A stretch of DNA of 64,000 nt from Bacillus fungorum (GCF_002746455.1 NZ_NWUW01000004.1:248001-312000); one strand, 5' to 3'. Positions 8,694 through 18,072 are shown, counted from the first letter of the stretch. Numbers and translations are program-made. The notes: generated by a model from the letters alone, not told the origin.

Positions 8694-10367
8694 TTGAAGT
8701 CATTAAAAAACAACGTGTCTATTGTTGCTTTAGGTGGAGTAAATGAAATAGGGAAAAATATGTATATTATTCAATCTGAAAATGATATTGTCGTTATTGA
8801 CTGTGGATCTAAATTTCCAGATGAAAGTTTATTAGGAATTGATTTAATAATTCCAGACGTCACATACTTGCAAGAAAATAAAGAAAAAATTCGCGGATTA
8901 GTAGTGACGCATGGACATGAAGACCATATTGGCGGAATACCATATTTTTTAAAACAACTAAACGTACCAATCTATGCGACGAAGTTAACGTTAGGTTTAA
9001 TTGAAATTAAATTAAAGGAACATAACCTTCAAGATGATACAGAATTAATCGTTATTCATTCAGAATCAGAAATTGATTTTGGTGCTATTAAGACAACTTT
9101 TTTTAAAACGAACCATAGTATTCCAGATTGTCTCGGTATCGTTTTTCATACACCAGAAGGTACTATAGTACATACAGGTGATTTTAAATTTGATTTAACA
9201 CCAGTAAATAACCAACAGCCTGATATTCATAAAATGGCTAAAATAGGTAGTGAAGGTGTATTGGCTTTATTATCTGAAAGTACAAATGCAGAACGACCTG
9301 GATTTACCCCATCAGAAAGGTCGGTAGGGGAACGGATAGAGGAAATATTTATGAAAGCAAATAGGAAAGTGATTATTTCTACTTTTGCTTCTAATGTAAA
9401 TCGTGTTCAGCAAATAGTTGAAGCTTGTATAAAAACAAATCGAAAACTGGCTTTGCTCGGGAGAAGTATGGTAAATGTAGTAGAAGTTGCTCTAGAGAAA
9501 GGGTATTTACATATCCCAGAAGGTATGTTAATTGAAGCAAATGAGGTAAATAATTTAGATTCAAAGCAGGTCGCAATACTTTGTACAGGAAGTCAAGGAG
9601 AACCAATGGCAGCTTTAGCGCGTTTAGCTAGTGGAAACTATAGACAAGTAGAGGTTTTACCAGAAGATACGGTTGTTATAGCTGCGACTCCTATTCCGGG
9701 AAATGAACGTAATGTTTCGAGAATTATCGATAATTTATTTGCTTTAGGAGCAAAAGTAATTTATGGATCAGGTAGTTCTACTGGAGTCCATGTATCTGGT
9801 CATGCGTATCAAGAAGAATTGAAATTAATGCTCACATTAATGAAGCCAAAATATTTTATCCCCATTCATGGAGAGTTCAGAATGCTACATCACCACAGTT
9901 TGTTAGCAGAATCAATTGGTGTTGAAAAAGAGAATATCTTTATCGTTCGTAATGGGGATGTTGTAGATATAAGTAATGAAGTGGCAATTCAATCTAGAAA
10001 AATACAGGCAGGAAATATATATGTAGATGGATTAGGAATTGGTGATGTTGGAAATGCCTTATTACGTGACCGAAAACAACTTTCAGAAGATGGAATGCTC
10101 GTTATAGTTATCACTTTTAATAAAGTGGATGGAGAAATAATTTCAGGTCCTGATATTATCTCTCGTGGATTTGTCTATGTTCGTGATTCAGAAGAATTTT
10201 TGAAGGAATTAAATAAATTAGCTGTTATTACGATTAATAATTTAAAGAAAGAGAAAGTGAATAGCTGGGGTATTTTGAAAAGAGAAGTAAGAGAAGCTTT
10301 AGGGAAGTATATATATACGAGTACGAAAAGAAAACCGATGATTCTTCCTATAATTATAGAGGTGTAA
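8694..10367 (+). CDS. RNase J family beta-CASP ribonuclease
   Basis: A 557-residue metallo-beta-lactamase/beta-CASP ribonuclease, the usual RNase J length. The metal-binding THGHEDHIGG motif (about residues 71-80), the HTGDFKFD block, the beta-CASP region and the late HVSGHAYQEE and PIHGEFRML motifs are present, so it is predicted active in 5'-3' exo- or endonucleolytic RNA decay. The TTG at 8694 has AAAGGGAGGG upstream; the GTG at 8673 lies before that site. Bacillus normally has rnjA and rnjB elsewhere in other contexts, so this solitary copy may be an extra paralogue. Confidence 0.9.
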   Translation: MKSLKNNVSIVALGGVNEIGKNMYIIQSENDIVVIDCGSKFPDESLLGIDLIIPDVTYLQENKEKIRGLVVTHGHEDHIGGIPYFLKQLNVPIYATKLTLGLIEIKLKEHNLQDDTELIVIHSESEIDFGAIKTTFFKTNHSIPDCLGIVFHTPEGTIVHTGDFKFDLTPVNNQQPDIHKMAKIGSEGVLALLSESTNAERPGFTPSERSVGERIEEIFMKANRKVIISTFASNVNRVQQIVEACIKTNRKLALLGRSMVNVVEVALEKGYLHIPEGMLIEANEVNNLDSKQVAILCTGSQGEPMAALARLASGNYRQVEVLPEDTVVIAATPIPGNERNVSRIIDNLFALGAKVIYGSGSSTGVHVSGHAYQEELKLMLTLMKPKYFIPIHGEFRMLHHHSLLAESIGVEKENIFIVRNGDVVDISNEVAIQSRKIQAGNIYVDGLGIGDVGNALLRDRKQLSEDGMLVIVITFNKVDGEIISGPDIISRGFVYVRDSEEFLKELNKLAVITINNLKKEKVNSWGILKREVREALGKYIYTSTKRKPMILPIIIEV

Positions 10368-10375
10368 TAATGAAT

Positions 10376-10407
10376 AAAAAGAATTCTCTTGTGGGAATTC
10401 TTTTTTG
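10376..10407 (+). terminator. Terminator after RNase J gene
   Basis: A stem centred on gaattc (10381-10386 with 10395-10400), extended by flanking A and T runs. Confidence 0.75.
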
Positions 10408-10463
10408 TTTTGAAGGCAGAATGAACATATAATGAAATAAATAGAAATGGAAGGGAATAAAAG

Positions 10464-11294
10464 ATGTTATTAAACAAACGTTTTACAATTGGAGAAATGG
10501 CAAAAATGCATAATATAGCGGAATCTACTTTACGCTATTATGATGAAAAAGGAATTTTTCATCCGTCCATTGTGGACCCACAAACAAATTATCGCTATTA
10601 CACAATCGATCAATTTTCACTATTAGATACGATTAAGTTTTTACGCCAATTAAATATTCCATTAAAGGAAATTAAGAAATATATTGATGAAAGAAATCCA
10701 GCATACGCACTCAATTTACTAGAAAAACAACAAGAAATGATGTTGAAAAAACAAAGAGAAATTGAGTATGCTTTGGCGAAAATGGAGCATAGAATTCATT
10801 TAATTAAGGAAGCAACAAAAGCAAAAGCTGAACAAATGGTAATTAAAGAGATCCCGCGGCGAAAAATTACAGCAATTGCGGTTGCTCCAAATACGACAGA
10901 TGATATGTTTGAGTACTACATCCATTCGTTGCAAAAAAATATGAGACAAATGGATGATAGCTTATTTTCTGGAGATATCGGTGTAACTGTTGCAAAAAAA
11001 GGATTAATGCAAAAGGAGTTTCAAGCATATAGCAGTGTGTTTATTCTTTTGGATTACATGCCTTTTCAAGTACATAGTTCAGATGAAATTAAAGAAGGTA
11101 TATTTGCTTGTGTGTATCACCACGGGCCATATGAAGAAACGGATGAAACATATAAGAGGTTAATGAAATACATTGATCAAGAAGGATATGAAATAGACGG
11201 AGATGCGATTGAGATTGCATTAATTGATTGGTCTGTAACAGAAAATCCAGATGAGCAAGTAACAGAAATTCAAATTCCTGTAGTGAAAAAATAA
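10464..11294 (+). CDS. MerR family regulator with GyrI-like effector domain
   Basis: A 276-residue regulator. The N-terminal winged HTH (FTIGEMAKMHNIAESTLRYYDE, about 7-28, with the NYRYYT wing) is followed by a long dimerisation coiled coil (about 75-125) and a GyrI/BmrR-like ligand-binding domain. This is the BmrR/BltR architecture that senses lipophilic compounds and activates drug exporters. It lies directly upstream of a MATE pump whose promoter carries a perfect MerR-type operator, so it very likely activates that gene. AATGGAAGGG precedes the ATG. Confidence 0.93.
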   Translation: MLLNKRFTIGEMAKMHNIAESTLRYYDEKGIFHPSIVDPQTNYRYYTIDQFSLLDTIKFLRQLNIPLKEIKKYIDERNPAYALNLLEKQQEMMLKKQREIEYALAKMEHRIHLIKEATKAKAEQMVIKEIPRRKITAIAVAPNTTDDMFEYYIHSLQKNMRQMDDSLFSGDIGVTVAKKGLMQKEFQAYSSVFILLDYMPFQVHSSDEIKEGIFACVYHHGPYEETDETYKRLMKYIDQEGYEIDGDAIEIALIDWSVTENPDEQVTEIQIPVVKK

Positions 11295-11367
11295 GCTGAA
11301 AACCTTTGAACTGATGACAAATTTATATTCATTAATATAATTCAGTTACCTATTTTTTAATTCTCTC

Positions 11368-11398
11368 TTGACCTTCAAGTTACTTGAAGGTTTAAACT
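11368..11398 (+). promoter_or_regulatory. MerR-type promoter/operator of the MATE gene
   Basis: TTGACC (11368-11373) and TAAACT (11393-11398) are separated by exactly 19 nt. A perfect 21-bp palindrome with 10-bp arms (11371-11391) fills the overlong spacer. That geometry is diagnostic of promoters untwisted by a MerR-family activator. Confidence 0.93.
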
Positions 11399-11432
11399 GT
11401 GAACAGAGAGTTGAAAAAAGGAGCATTATAGT

Positions 11433-12788
11433 ATGAAAGTAACAGGAAAATTAAGAGGAAAACCAATTAAAAGTTTATTTATTTCTTATTTAATACCAGC
11501 TGTTCTCGGGATGGTATTAATGTCAGTTAATATTGTAATTGATGCGGTAATGATTAGTCGGGGAGTTGGAGCAAATGGATTAGCGGGAGTAAACGTGGCT
11601 ATTCCAGCCTTTTCAATTTTCTTCTCTATTTCATTATGGATTGGAATGGGTGGGGCAACGTTATATTCCATTGCATTAGGTGAAAATAAATTAGAAAGAG
11701 CAAGGTCTATTTTTACGCAATCCATGACAGTAGCAGTCATTATCGTAGGTGTTTTAGCGGGGATTTGCTTATGGAGAATAGAAGATTTAGCATACGTATT
11801 CGGTGCAAACGAAGTAATTTTACCGTATGCGTTAGATTATTTACACGTATTATTAACATTTGGAATGATATACGTTTTAGAAAATATTTTAAGTACATTT
11901 ATACGAAATGATGGAAATCCTAATTTAGCAATGGCAGGTCTAGTTGTAACAGCTGTATTAAATATAGTGCTTGACTATATCTTTATTTTTATTTTTGGAT
12001 GGGGCGTAACAGGTGCTGCTTCAGCAACTATTCTTTCGGCAGCGATTGGTTTCCTTGTATTATTAACGCACTTCTTTAGAAAAAATAGTATTTTAAAATG
12101 GACGAAATTTCATTTTGAATGGGATACGATTAAACAAATTATGATAATAGGTTTCCCGAGCTTTACAGCAGAAAGTACAGTTGCAATTGTAACAATCGGT
12201 TTTAACATTGCGTTCGTTCAATATGCAGGAGAAGTAGGAGTTGCTTCCTATGCGATGGTGAATAGTATTCATGCGATGACATTACTACTATTCTTCGGCG
12301 TTGGAGCAGCGTTACAACCAATTGCTAGTTTCCACTACGGTGCGAATTTATCAGAAAGATTGCGCGAAGGATTGCAGTTTGCTGTGAAAATTGCAGTTGT
12401 GCTTGGGGGCGTTGCAATAATTGTCGGATTATTCTTCGGGAAATATATTATTGATCTATTTGATGTCCAATCTCCAGAATTATTGGAGTTAACATTAACA
12501 GGTATTAGTTTGTTCTTTATCCAATACGTATTTTTAGGCTATAATATTGTGTATGGAGAGTACTTCCAATCAGTGCGACAAACGAAGAAATCAGTGCTTA
12601 TTATAATGAGCCGAGGATTACTATTTATAATTCCATTGTTATGGATTATGCCAAAGTTATTTGGGATAAACGGAATTTGGCTCGTTATGCCAGTAGCTGA
12701 AGTGTTGACAGCGATTATCGTATTTACGATGAATCGTATGAAACATCCTGTCCCATTAAACATGGCAGGAGAAAAAGAAGTAATATAA
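11433..12788 (+). CDS. MATE family efflux pump
   Basis: A 451-residue, 12-helix MATE (multidrug and toxic compound extrusion) protein with two six-helix halves. The first helix region (SLFISYLIPAVLGMVLMSVNIVIDAVMISRGVGANGLAGVNVAIP) matches the family's conserved N-terminal block. It exports cationic or amphipathic compounds using a Na+ or H+ gradient. AAAAAGGAG lies before the ATG at 11433. It is probably induced by the adjacent MerR regulator through the palindromic promoter at 11368-11398. Confidence 0.93.
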   Translation: MKVTGKLRGKPIKSLFISYLIPAVLGMVLMSVNIVIDAVMISRGVGANGLAGVNVAIPAFSIFFSISLWIGMGGATLYSIALGENKLERARSIFTQSMTVAVIIVGVLAGICLWRIEDLAYVFGANEVILPYALDYLHVLLTFGMIYVLENILSTFIRNDGNPNLAMAGLVVTAVLNIVLDYIFIFIFGWGVTGAASATILSAAIGFLVLLTHFFRKNSILKWTKFHFEWDTIKQIMIIGFPSFTAESTVAIVTIGFNIAFVQYAGEVGVASYAMVNSIHAMTLLLFFGVGAALQPIASFHYGANLSERLREGLQFAVKIAVVLGGVAIIVGLFFGKYIIDLFDVQSPELLELTLTGISLFFIQYVFLGYNIVYGEYFQSVRQTKKSVLIIMSRGLLFIIPLLWIMPKLFGINGIWLVMPVAEVLTAIIVFTMNRMKHPVPLNMAGEKEVI

Positions 12789-12790
12789 TG

Positions 12791-12832
12791 AAGAAAATCC
12801 CCTTGAGTAATTAAGGGGATTTTCTATTCTTT
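12791..12832. terminator. Bidirectional terminator between convergent genes
   Basis: A 13-bp perfect stem (12792-12804 with 12813-12825) is followed by a T-rich stretch. Its right arm overlaps the stop codon of the convergent DUF421 gene. Confidence 0.8.
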
Positions 12833-13489
12833 TAAACTAATCGCAAAAGATCCATCCGTTTCTTGGACAGACGCGAACGCAACGCTTTTAATATTTGTAA
12901 TTCCTTTTTCTTTTAACTCTTTATATAACCACTTTGCGTCCTTATGAATTAACTTTAAGTTATCGTATTGAATTTGTGAATCAACGATAAGGGCAATTGG
13001 TAAGCCGGCATACTTAACATCTATGTTCAAATCTTTTGGAGTTAATGGTATAAGTTCACGCTTTGGTAAAATGCTAATGGCTCCATTTGCTTCTAAAATA
13101 GCGTATTCAATTTCATGAACACTTGGGTATCCTGCAACGCGAAGGTTAGAAAGTAGTTCAGCAATTGGATATCTACTTTTTTGTAAGTTCTCAAAAATAA
13201 TATCACCATGTTTAATTAAAATAATAGGGTGTCCGAGAATAAAACGATTTAGTTTGTTTAGTAAGCTTAATTTTGTAAGAAGTAAATGTAAACATGTAAT
13301 AACGACCATACCGAGAAAAGCTTGCAAAGCACCAGAGACTGGTATGGCTTGAAAAGCTAAATAAGATAAAAAGATAATAGCACCAAAATCATGAGGAGTT
13401 AGTTGTGCTAAAGCAGATTTACCGAGCATCTTAAGTGACAGTAAAAATAAGATAAAAAAGAACGATACGTTACATAAAAAGAGAAGCAA
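12824..13489 (-). CDS. DUF421 (YetF/YcaP family) membrane protein
   Basis: About 221 residues. Three N-terminal hydrophobic segments include the conserved KMLGKSALAQLTPHDFG motif, followed by a cytoplasmic tail with LRVAGYPSVHEIEYAILEANG and a DUF421 core. The family's function is largely unknown. The start is set at TTG 13489, which has GAAGGAG 8 nt upstream and yields the usual distance to LGK. The open frame reaches back to another TTG at 13531 that lacks a ribosome binding site. Confidence 0.82.
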   Translation of the reverse strand: MLLFLCNVSFFFILFLLSLKMLGKSALAQLTPHDFGAIIFLSYLAFQAIPVSGALQAFLGMVVITCLHLLLTKLSLLNKLNRFILGHPIILIKHGDIIFENLQKSRYPIAELLSNLRVAGYPSVHEIEYAILEANGAISILPKRELIPLTPKDLNIDVKYAGLPIALIVDSQIQYDNLKLIHKDAKWLYKELKEKGITNIKSVAFASVQETDGSFAISLKE

Positions 13490-13649
13490 TAGGGACACTC
13501 CTTCGTGCAAAGTTGTACTTACTGTTCCCAAAAGGAATATAAATATTACTTTTTAGAGGATAAATTAGGATGATTTGGAATTTGTCTGTATACAAACAAA
13601 TAAATGGATATTATGATGAAAGAAGCAAAAGGCATAGGAGTATATGGAT

Positions 13650-14228
13650 ATGAAAAAGAAGAAAATAATTAAGTATATTATAGCAATTATAATGATTTGC
13701 GCCGTTTATGCGGGATTTTTACAATATAACATTTATAAGCATGGGCATATGAATGCCATCTACGATGCGGATTATATAATTGTATTAGGATCGAAAGTAA
13801 ACGGAACGAAACCATCGTACTCATTGCAATATCGTATTGATAAAGCAGCTGAGTATTTACAATCACATGAGAAAACAATTGCTATTGTGTCTGGAGGGAA
13901 AGGAAAAGGAGAAGATATTTCAGAAGCATTAGCAATGAAAAACGGATTAATGAAACTAAAAATTGCAGAAGATCGTATTATAATGGAAGATAAGTCAACG
14001 AGTACAGATGAGAACATTGCATTCTCAAAACCGTTAATTCCGGACAATATGGAAAAAGGAATGATCGTAACAAACGATTTCCATATGTTTAGAGCGAAAA
14101 AAATAGCAGCAAAACAAGGTTTACAATTAGAAGGTCTTCCGGCCGAAACACCGAAGCGAATTGTCATTCCATCGAATATACGAGAGTATTTAGCCATTAC
14201 GCAATATTGGTTTATGAATCGAATATAG
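13650..14228 (+). CDS. DUF218 (YdcF/SanA/ElyC-like) membrane-anchored protein
   Basis: A 192-residue protein with an N-terminal membrane anchor (about 8-25) and an extracellular DUF218 domain: ADYIIVLGSKVNG, AIVSGGKGKGEDISEALAM, STSTDENIAFS and VTNDFHMFRA. E. coli ElyC and SanA in this family affect the envelope; the exact reaction is uncertain. ATG 13650 is favoured over 13644 because GGAG lies 9 nt rather than 3 nt upstream. It is monocistronic. Confidence 0.87.
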   Translation: MKKKKIIKYIIAIIMICAVYAGFLQYNIYKHGHMNAIYDADYIIVLGSKVNGTKPSYSLQYRIDKAAEYLQSHEKTIAIVSGGKGKGEDISEALAMKNGLMKLKIAEDRIIMEDKSTSTDENIAFSKPLIPDNMEKGMIVTNDFHMFRAKKIAAKQGLQLEGLPAETPKRIVIPSNIREYLAITQYWFMNRI

Positions 14229-14235
14229 TGAAAGT

Positions 14236-14268
14236 GATCCCGCCTAGCATTCTAGGCGGGATTTTTTG
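14236..14268 (+). terminator. Strong terminator after DUF218 gene
   Basis: A GC-rich stem of about 12 bp (atcccgccta with taggcgggat) is followed by T6. Confidence 0.85.
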
Positions 14269-14373
14269 AGGGGAATCTTACAAACATGTCATCTTAATGA
14301 AAGGTAAAGCGATAGTTTCTAGAATCGATTCCTGACATAATGAAGATAACAAAACTATTTAGAGGTGAATCGA

Positions 14374-14691
14374 ATGAAAGGAAATAATATATTATCTTCA
14401 CTATGTTACTTTAGTATCTTTTTTGCGCCATTTTTACTACCAATTATCGTGTACTTCGTTGCGGAAGATGAAGTGAAATATCACGCGAAAAAAGCATTTT
14501 GGTCACATATTTTCCCGTATGCAATTTTATTTGGTGGATTAGCAGTATCCGGCATATATGGTTTAAGCTTCAATCAATCTGATGGTGCTGGAATTGGAAT
14601 GATGATCACATATGCAGTATTCATTCTTGTAGGGATTTATTACTTCGTTTGGAATATCGTAAAAGGTATTAAAGTTTTGAAAGCAGCGTAA
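14374..14691 (+). CDS. DUF4870 family small membrane protein
   Basis: A 105-residue protein with three hydrophobic segments. The FFAPFLLPIIVYFVAEDE and VKYHAKKAFWSH motifs match the DUF4870 family, of unknown function. ATG 14374 has AGAGGTG 6 nt before. The GTG at 14365 is inside that site. It is monocistronic. Confidence 0.82.
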   Translation: MKGNNILSSLCYFSIFFAPFLLPIIVYFVAEDEVKYHAKKAFWSHIFPYAILFGGLAVSGIYGLSFNQSDGAGIGMMITYAVFILVGIYYFVWNIVKGIKVLKAA

Positions 14692-14787
14692 TAAGATCAG
14701 GAATAATTTGATGTGAGTTTGTCAGTAAGTTGATATCCCTTGTCGAATCGTCGGTATAATTTCATTTACTGTAATAATGTACGTTTT

Positions 14788-14822
14788 AAAAAAGAGCAAT
14801 TCAAAAAGAATTGCTCTTTTTG
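14788..14822 (+). terminator. Terminator after DUF4870 gene
   Basis: A 12-bp perfect stem (aaaagagcaatt with aattgctctttt) is followed by T residues. Confidence 0.8.
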
Positions 14823-14893
14823 TGCTTATAAGTTGTGAATATTGAAAAAGATATGTTAATTTTTCATTAGGAAGAGAAAAAGGAGTGATTTTC

Positions 14894-15628
14894 ATGAATG
14901 AGATGATACATAAAATGGAGCAACACGTTTCAGTTCGTAAATATAAGGAAGAGCCAATTTCAAAAGAAGTGGTAGAAAGAATGGTACAAGCTGCACAGCA
15001 TGCGGCTTCCTCACATTTTGTACAAGCCTATTCTGTTATATATGTAACCGATCAAGACCTAAAGGCTAAATTAGCAGAGCTATCCGGAAATCGTCACGTG
15101 AAAGACTGCGCAGCATTCTTTGTTTGTTGTGCAGATTTAAAACGACTTGAAATGGCATGTGAAAAACATGGTACAGAAATAAAGCATGAAGGAGTAGAAG
15201 ACTTTATCGTAGCAACGGTAGATGCTTCACTTTTTGCGCAAAACTTAGCGTTAGCAGCAGAATCGTTAGGATACGGTATTTGTTATATTGGTGGTATTCG
15301 TAATAATCCGAGAGAAGTGAGTGAATTGCTTCATTTACCAGATAAAGTATATCCTGTATTCGGAATGACAGTTGGCGTACCAAATGAAGATCATGGAGTG
15401 AAACCACGTTTACCAGTAGCAGCAATCCTTCATGAAAATGGATATGATGAAAAGAAATATGATGAATTATTAAATGAATACGATGAAACGATGAACTCGT
15501 ATTACAAAGAAAGATCATCAAACAAGAAAAGCGTAACATGGACGGAATCAATGAGTTCGTTTATGTCTAAAGAAAAAAGAATGCATATGAAAGAGTTTTT
15601 AAATGAAAAAGGATTTAATAAGAAATGA
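14894..15628 (+). CDS. NfrA-type NAD(P)H-dependent flavin oxidoreductase
   Basis: A 244-residue nitroreductase-family FMN protein. The HVSVRKYKEEPISKEVVERMVQAAQHAASSHFVQ start carries the FMN-contact RK and S positions. The LAAESLGYGICYIGGIRNNP and VFGMTVGVP blocks are typical of NfrA/Frp enzymes that reduce FMN, nitroaromatics or quinones. AAAAAGGAGTG precedes ATG 14894. It is monocistronic, ending at a strong terminator. Confidence 0.9.
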   Translation: MNEMIHKMEQHVSVRKYKEEPISKEVVERMVQAAQHAASSHFVQAYSVIYVTDQDLKAKLAELSGNRHVKDCAAFFVCCADLKRLEMACEKHGTEIKHEGVEDFIVATVDASLFAQNLALAAESLGYGICYIGGIRNNPREVSELLHLPDKVYPVFGMTVGVPNEDHGVKPRLPVAAILHENGYDEKKYDELLNEYDETMNSYYKERSSNKKSVTWTESMSSFMSKEKRMHMKEFLNEKGFNKK

Positions 15629-15630
15629 GT

Positions 15631-15665
15631 AAAAAGGCAAACCTGGGTGCAGGTTTGCCTTTTTT
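15631..15665 (+). terminator. Terminator after nitroreductase gene
   Basis: A 15-bp perfect stem around aaaaaggcaaacctg with a 4-nt loop is followed by T6. Confidence 0.87.
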
Positions 15666-15714
15666 GGAGGAGAAAGGTGATTGTTTTCGAATAAGTATAG
15701 AGGGAGGAGATAAT

Positions 15715-16300
15715 ATGAAAAAAAGCTTTAATCTTTTTATTTGATGGATTTGCAGAATTTGAAGTGAATATAGCGAGTTTATTTTTGGTCAGTAAGGAAT
15801 TCGAAATAATAACAGCAACTGTAGACGGAAAAACAGTTACAGGAGAAGGTGGTTTTTTGAGTCAACCACATGTCTCTATGGGGCATATTGAAGTAGCAGA
15901 CTATGAAGTGTTTATTGTACCAGGAGGACATATTTTTGATCATTTAGAAAATGAACAATTATTATCTATCGTGAACGAATTACATAAACAACATAAATGG
16001 ATAGCGGGTATTTGTGCAGGAACATCTTTACTACATGCGGCAGGAGTACTTAATAAGAAGAAATTCTCAACATCATTAACATCAGATGAAAAACACTTAG
16101 CGCATTTATATGAATGGGAATATAAACAAAATAAAGATGTAACTGTTGATGGGAAAATCATAACAGCGGTAGGGTCTGCGTACGTTGAATTTGCTACTGA
16201 AATAATGAAGCAACTCAATTTATTTAATGAAGCTGAAGCGAAGGAGAACTTGCAATACTTTAAAAATGTAACAGAGCTTTGTGATGAAACGTTGGTATAA
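15715..16300 (+). pseudogene. DJ-1/PfpI family protein, frameshifted at A7 near the start
   Basis: A good site (GAGGGAGGAG) precedes ATG 15715, but the reading frame from that ATG stops after nine codons. Removing one A from the A7 run (15718-15724) restores a continuous DJ-1/PfpI protein of about 195 residues starting MKKALIFLFDGFAEFEV. The long frame as it stands can start only at GTG 15764, losing the first beta strand and the FAEFE segment that holds the family's active-site Glu. The nucleophile elbow AGICAGTS with its Cys is intact. This could be a true mutation, a sequencing error in a homopolymer, or polymerase slippage that restores the frame in some transcripts. Confidence 0.85.
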
Positions 16301-16308
16301 GTGAAGAT

Positions 16309-16334
16309 AAAAAGCGGCAAAATAGCCGCTTTTT
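16309..16334. terminator. Bidirectional terminator between two broken genes
   Basis: A 10-bp perfect stem (aaaaagcggc with gccgcttttt) with A- and T-rich flanks. It serves the DJ-1 gene and the convergent MFS gene. Confidence 0.8.
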
Positions 16335-16343
16335 ATGTTGCAA

Positions 16344-17564
16344 TTAATATTCCAATGATGATTCTGTCGCTTTAAAATATTTTTCTCGTGAAGGAGTCAT
16401 TACCCGGATTGCTAATAAACAGGAAAGGAAAAGAATGAGTAACGAGCTACTTATTACAGTAATTTGAACGGAAAGAAATTGTGCGGATGCCCCAATTGCT
16501 AAAACGAAAAAGATTTGGATGAAATTTTTTATTGAATCAAACACGCTATCGATACGTCCTATCATATGTACAGGGATGTTATTTTGATAAAATGTGATAA
16601 AGCCAGTACCAGCAAATGATGAAGAAATGCCCAGTAAAATGAAACCGCCTGCCGCGACGATAAATGAATTTGAAAAGGCGAAAATTACATAACCTATTGC
16701 TGTGAAAATTGTCCCTAATCCGATACAATATTGCATTGGTAATCGTTTTGCAAAAAGAGAGACGAGAAATGAACCGGAAACGTAAGCAGCTCCAGTTATA
16801 CTAACAAGCATACTGTATTCTATATCGGTTAAAAACAGTACTTGATTTGTGAAAACAACTTCTTGTGAATCGAGTGCCATAGCGACAAGCATAGTCGCTT
16901 GAAATAAAACGAATATGAGAATAATGTAAGTTTCCGTTCGAGCGAATGAAAAAACTTGTTTCCAATCACTTCGTAATGTTTGTACGAAAGTATTTGCAAC
17001 CTCTTCGTTTTGCTTTGTTTATAATGTAATGTTTGGCAAGAAGTAAATGAGAATAGTAGAAAGTAGAAAGGAAAGAGAATTGCAGTAAATAACAAAGGAT
17101 GCTGAGTGCGTGGTGAGAAGTATTCCCGCAAGAGCTGGACCGATGATAAAAGCACCATTTGTACATAAGCTATTCCAAGCGTTGAATTGAGCGCGCTCTT
17201 CAGCTCGTATGAGCATTGTTTTATAAGTAAATGAAGCTGGATCAAAAAATGATGTAGCGATGCGAGTTAAAAAGATAAACATATAAATGGCCCAAATAGA
17301 ATCAAATAGTGGAATACAGCCAATGAGAGCTGCTCGAATGATATCTGTGATGAGCATAATAGAGCGTTTGTTTAATCGATCTACTATGCTACCAGACCAT
17401 ATTTTTGTAACAACGGTGGCAATTGGGCCAACAATCCATAATCCTGCTACAGCAGCAGGGGAGTTTGTACTATTTAATACCATTAAGTTTAGAGCGATGA
17501 GATACATAAAATCACCTAAACGAGAAATCCCTGTTCCCGACAATAATAATAATTTATTTTTCAT
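16344..17564 (-). pseudogene. MFS transporter interrupted by an in-frame stop
   Basis: A reading frame of about 407 codons for a major facilitator superfamily exporter (the group resembling EntS/MFS_3, with GDFMYLIALNLMVL near the start and FDPASFTYKTMLIRAEERAQFNAWNS in the middle). It is split by one TAA at 17019-17021. The frame is the same on both sides of the stop, and the sequence between 17018 and 16893 translates well, so this is a nonsense mutation and not an indel. The upstream part keeps about six helices. It starts at ATG 17564 (or TTG 17570). It forms an operon with the ArsR-type gene, 13-19 nt upstream. Confidence 0.88.
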
Positions 17565-17583
17565 AAACAAATGGCCCTTTCTT

Positions 17584-18033
17584 TCATTGTTTTTTAATCC
17601 TGCAGGAAATAGCGTATTCCTCTTCAGAGTTTGATTGACGAGCGGTTTTGTTTTCCCAGCGTAATAAAACTTGAGTAATCTCCCAAGTAAGCTGTTGTAA
17701 TTCCTCTGGAGTTAAAAATAGATGAGATACAATATGACTACCTGTATTCGTTCCCTCTGTGCCGCTTTCTTCAATATAGAAATGAGCAGCTTTTGCCTTA
17801 TAATATTTTTCAATAATCCCTCGTTTTTCCTTCGTGTCTACTAATTCAAGTAACCCTCCATCATATAAAATTTGAACGTGATAATGTACGCTACCAGCAG
17901 TTTTATTTAGTTTAGTAGCTACTTGCTTAGCAGTGAGTGCCTCGTCTTTTAAAAGGTGAAGAATTTGAATACGAGTTGCATTGGAAATGAGCTTCTGCTG
18001 TTCAGCTGAAATAGTGAGTCTATCGTCAAACAT
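17584..18033 (-). CDS. ArsR-like winged-helix regulator
   Basis: A 149-residue regulator. The winged HTH (NATRIQILHLLKDEALTAKQVATKLNKTAGSVHYHVQILYDGGLLELV, about 18-65) is followed by a C-terminal ligand or dimer region. SVHYHVQIL is the recognition helix. No ArsR metal-binding Cys pair is visible, so the effector is probably not a metal. It is encoded just upstream of the broken MFS transporter, which it presumably controls. GAGGTGCC precedes the ATG. Confidence 0.87.
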   Translation of the reverse strand: MFDDRLTISAEQQKLISNATRIQILHLLKDEALTAKQVATKLNKTAGSVHYHVQILYDGGLLELVDTKEKRGIIEKYYKAKAAHFYIEESGTEGTNTGSHIVSHLFLTPEELQQLTWEITQVLLRWENKTARQSNSEEEYAISCRIKKQ

Positions 18034-18072
18034 TATGGCACCTCCTCTCTTATAATCTAAATTTATTGTACA

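Noticed and set aside
16829..17245. Frameshift explanation for the broken MFS gene
   Set aside because: The frames before and after the stop are identical (distance divisible by three) and the sequence between translates as protein in that same frame, so a point nonsense change explains it better.
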